Assembly (NCBI GenBank): GCA_011799875.1
Contig: CM022299.1
Coordinates: forward strand, 338,852,447 to 338,916,446
Direction of reading: 5' to 3'
DNA: 64,000 bases
Source: Thinopyrum elongatum
Lineage: Eukaryota; Streptophyta; Magnoliopsida; Poales; Poaceae
A program made the translations under genes and the position numbers. Of the stretch, positions 61,440 to 64,000 are shown piece after piece. Position 1 is the stretch's first letter; each line of letters starts with the position of its first letter. Under the pieces are notes generated by a model. That model was not told the origin of the DNA. It saw only the letters and a program-made list of their open reading frames with translations, and searched no databases.

Positions 61440-64000
61440 ACTTGCATGTGGACCAAATATATGTATGAAAAGGGTGGTTTGATGTTCAAATACCCAATGC
61501 ACAACCTTGATGTGGCACCTGTCGCACAAAGCACACGTTATTATTGCTAGTCCCCTCTCACACACACTTCGTGTTGGCGGGAGGGGAATCCTAGCTATGA
61601 ACGCATGCCCCCAAATAGCTAGGTCTGACATTCACCCTACCGTAACAAAAAACCAAAAGGAGTACATCATGGTCAACCCCCCCTTGCTTCCGGTCAAATG
61701 TGGACCGTGTGCGGGCCCACAGATGTGTGCTTGTGGCATGAGATGGGTGAGACCACATACGAACTACACCTGCGGGTTGCCCAATGTGTGTGTGTGTGTG
61801 TGTGAAAACGGTGTGGTGTTATATTTAAACACCCAATTCTCAAATTTGATGTGGCACATGTGCCTCGCAAATTAACCGGACATCCCGGACCCCACGGAGG
61901 TTCAACAACTGTGAAGTACTGTGCCCCCCCCACACACTTTTAGTCGGTGGGAGGGGGCATCTCACCCAGACGTATTGTAACACTGACCAAGAAGAATCAC
62001 CACCTTGGTCATATAACCTCTCTCGTTGCAGGGTCAAAGTGATGGACGTCCACACGCGGCCCCACAAATAGGCTAGCCTGTCGCCGATAACCATGCGAGG
62101 GAGTGCCTGAAGACAACCACTGCGTGCATGTGGCCCAAACATATCTATGGAAGTGTTAGGTGGTGTTTGAATATACCCAATGCACAACTTTGATGTGGCA
62201 CCATGCTTTTGGAGCCGGAAAGTCCCCACACAGAGCGAGGGTTCACGACGTGTATAGTATATATATATAGGGATTCATGTGTATGCATGTGATACGTCTC
62301 CAACGTATCTAGAATTTTTGTTTGTTCCATGCTATTATAATATCTATTTTGGATGTTTTATATGCATTAATATGCTATTTTATATTGTTTTGGGACTAAC
62401 TTATTAACCTAGAGCCCAGTGCTAGTTTCTATTTTTTCCTTGTTTTTGAGTTTTACAGAAAAGGAATATCAAACGGAGTCCAAACAGAATAAAACTTTTG
62501 CGATGAGTTTTCTTGGACCAGAAGACACGCGTAGGACTTGGAGAGGAAGTCAGAAGAGTCCTGAGGGCTCCACAAGCCCTCAGGGCACGCCATAGGGGGG
62601 GCCCTGTCTTGTGCCCCCCCCCCCCCGAGAGTCCTCCAACCCTAATCTTTGGCCTATAAATTCAGAAATATTCCCAAAACCACCAGAAGTGTCCACCAAA
62701 ATACTTTTCCGCCACCGTAACCTTCTGTACCCGTGAGATCCCTTCTTGGGGCCTTTTCCGGCAATCTGCCGGAGGGGGATTCGATCACAGAGGGCTTCTA
62801 CATCAACCCTATTGCCCTTCCGATGAAGCATGAGTAGTTTACCATAGACCTACGGGTCCATAGCTATTAGGTAGATGGCTTCTTCTCTCTCTTTGATCTT
62901 CAATACAATGTTCTCCTCGATGTTCTTGGAGATCTATCTGATGTAATATTCTTTTGAGTTGTGTTTGTCGAGGTCCGATGAATTGTGGATTTATGACCAG
63001 ATTATCTATGAATATTATTTGAGTCTTTTCTGAATTCTTATATGCATGATTTGATATCTTTGTATTTCTCTTCAAATTATCGGTTTGGTTTGGCCAACTA
63101 GATTGGTTCTTCTTGCAATGGGAGAAGTGCTTAGTTTTGGGTTCAATCTTGCGATGTCCTCACCCAGTGACATAGTAGGGCGTAGCAAGGCACGTATTGT
63201 ATTGTTGCCATCAAGGGTAAAAAGATGGGGTTTGCATCATATTGCTTGAGTTTATCCCTCTACATCATGTCATCTTACTTAAAGCGTTGCTCTGTTATGA
63301 TGAACTTAATACTCTAGATGCAGGCAGGAGTCGGTTGATGTGTGGAGTAATAGTAGTAGATGCAGAATCGTTTCGGTCTACTTGACACGAACATGATGCC
63401 TATATTCATAATCATTGCCCTGGATATCATCATAACTTTGCGCTTTTCTATCAATTGCTCGACAGTAATTTGTTCACCCACCGTATGCTTTCCATCAAGA
63501 GAGAAGCCTCTAGTGAAACCTATGGCCCCCGGGTCTATTTTCCATCATATATTTTCAGATCTATAAGACAAAAAACCCAAAAAATACCTTGCTGCAATTT
63601 ATTTACTTTTATTTTGTTTTACATTTTAGTAATCTTTTATATCTATCTCTATCAGATCTCATCCTTGAAGTGACCGTGAAGGGATTGACAACCCCTTTAT
63701 CGTGTTGGGTGCAAGTGTTTGATTGTTTGTGCGGGTGCATAGATTGGAGACTTGCGTGTACCTCCTACTGGATTGATACCTTGGTTCTCAAACTGAGGGA
63801 ATACTTATCTCTACTTTGCTGCATCACCCTTTCCTCTTCAAGGAAAAAACCAACGCAAGCTCAAGAAGTGGCAGCATGCGCTCAAACTTAGGTCTCGAAT
63901 CTCACCATGATCGACGTACGGCTATACGGTAACGTGAACCAAGAGAAGAAGAATCCACCTTGGTAACCTCTCTCGTTGTCGGTCGAAGTGATGGACGTCC
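61440..64000. repeat. ~340-bp tandem array in the CACTG element
   Basis: ACCCAAT...TTGATGTGGCAC blocks recur at 61492, 61831 and 62175 (steps 339 and 344). GGTCAAA-GTGGAC-type blocks at 61693 and 62032 have the same step. After the solo LTR, GATGGACGTCC at 63990 corresponds to 62041 at a step of 360 once the LTR and duplication are removed. At least three units are visible and the array runs to the window end. (GT)n at 61785-61803 lies within one unit. Confidence 0.8.
62290..63873 (+). mobile_element. Solo LTR of the F1 family (1584 bp)
   Basis: Starts TGATACGTCTCCAACG and ends CAAGAAGTGGCA. Perfect 5-bp duplication GCATG on both sides (62285-62289, 63874-63878). No PBS or internal sequence follows; the array of the CACTG element resumes directly. 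It arose by recombination between the two LTRs of a former full element. TATA box at about 62654. Insertion happened after the array formed. Confidence 0.93.

Larger units (their letters stand above)
57687..64000. mobile_element. CACTA-like element with CACTG end, right end outside window
   Basis: Homology to the F1 3' region stops exactly at CACTGGTACAACGAGC (57687), a CACTA-superfamily type end. CCT before it could be the 3-bp duplication. Subterminal repeats follow (57690-58440; AATATCACAAACGC and TATCACACACATTC-type boxes). Inside are a split B3-like gene on the minus strand, a MITE, GC-rich leader sequence (60540-60760) and a ~340-bp array interrupted by a solo LTR. The right end is not seen, so the superfamily call is provisional. 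Confidence 0.55.

Noticed and set aside
57687..62284. Complete CACTA element ending before the solo LTR
   Set aside because: No complementary CACTG end or repeated CCT flank was found before 62284, and the array continues after the solo LTR, so the element runs past the window.

Overview
The window is repetitive plant DNA. The repeat families point to a Triticeae grass (wheat, Aegilops or a close relative). I see no convincing cellular gene, rRNA or tRNA. Nearly every base can be assigned to transposable elements nested in one another. The basis is what the sequence shows: TG...CA long terminal repeats (LTRs), primer-binding sites, CACTA ends with 3-bp target-site duplications, a 9-bp-flanked Mutator-like element, Stowaway-type MITEs, and broken gag/pol frames. 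Family names are from memory and are given only as likely groups.

Layout. 1-2106 is the 5' part (gag, PBS, LTR) of a minus-strand Tat-like Ty3/gypsy element (A). It sits in the integrase of an Athila-lineage gypsy element, whose C-terminal part is at 2107-3167. That integrase is cut at 3168 by F1 (3168-11276), a Fatima/Sabrina-type element with gag and protease but no RT or integrase. F1's 3' LTR is fused tail-to-tail at about 11276 to the 3' LTR of an inverted relative (F1i), forming an interrupted palindrome. F1i is itself split twice. A minus-strand Tat-lineage element (B, 11882-23854, 5-bp duplication TCAAG) lies inside its LTR. A 27-kb CACTA element (25324-52336, duplication TTG) lies inside its 3' untranslated region. 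Element B carries a 1.27-kb non-autonomous CACTA in its 5' LTR promoter. Between its integrase and 3' LTR it also has an antisense B3-domain-like ORF with its own TATA box.

The giant CACTA contains 54-bp GGCCC-rich subterminal repeats, minus-strand multi-exon genes (27.2-29.2 kb and 43.2-43.9 kb), internal duplications, CT/CA-rich tandem repeats, candidate captured gene pieces, a 1.4-kb Mutator-like element, MITEs, and a truncated Del/Tekay-type gypsy element (46243-50705) with an extra ORF before gag. The last 228 bases of its right arm show the subterminal motif and inverted terminus.

Right of the CACTA are a 107-bp remnant of F1i, a fragment of another LTR (52444-53288), and a decayed F1 relative (F2, 53289-57686). 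F2 is cut at 57687 by a third CACTA-like element that runs off the window. This last element holds a split B3-like gene on the minus strand, a MITE and a roughly 340-bp tandem array. The array is interrupted by a solo LTR of the F1 family (62290-63873, duplication GCATG).

How the parts work together: F1 and F2 lack polymerase and integrase and would depend on an autonomous Athila-type relative, such as the one whose integrase remains at 2107-3167. Element B has an open integrase frame but broken gag, RT and RNase H. All protein-coding elements here look inactive. Order of events by nesting: Athila-type host, then F1/F1i and their inverted fusion, then B and the giant CACTA, then the small CACTA in B's LTR and the insertions inside the giant CACTA.
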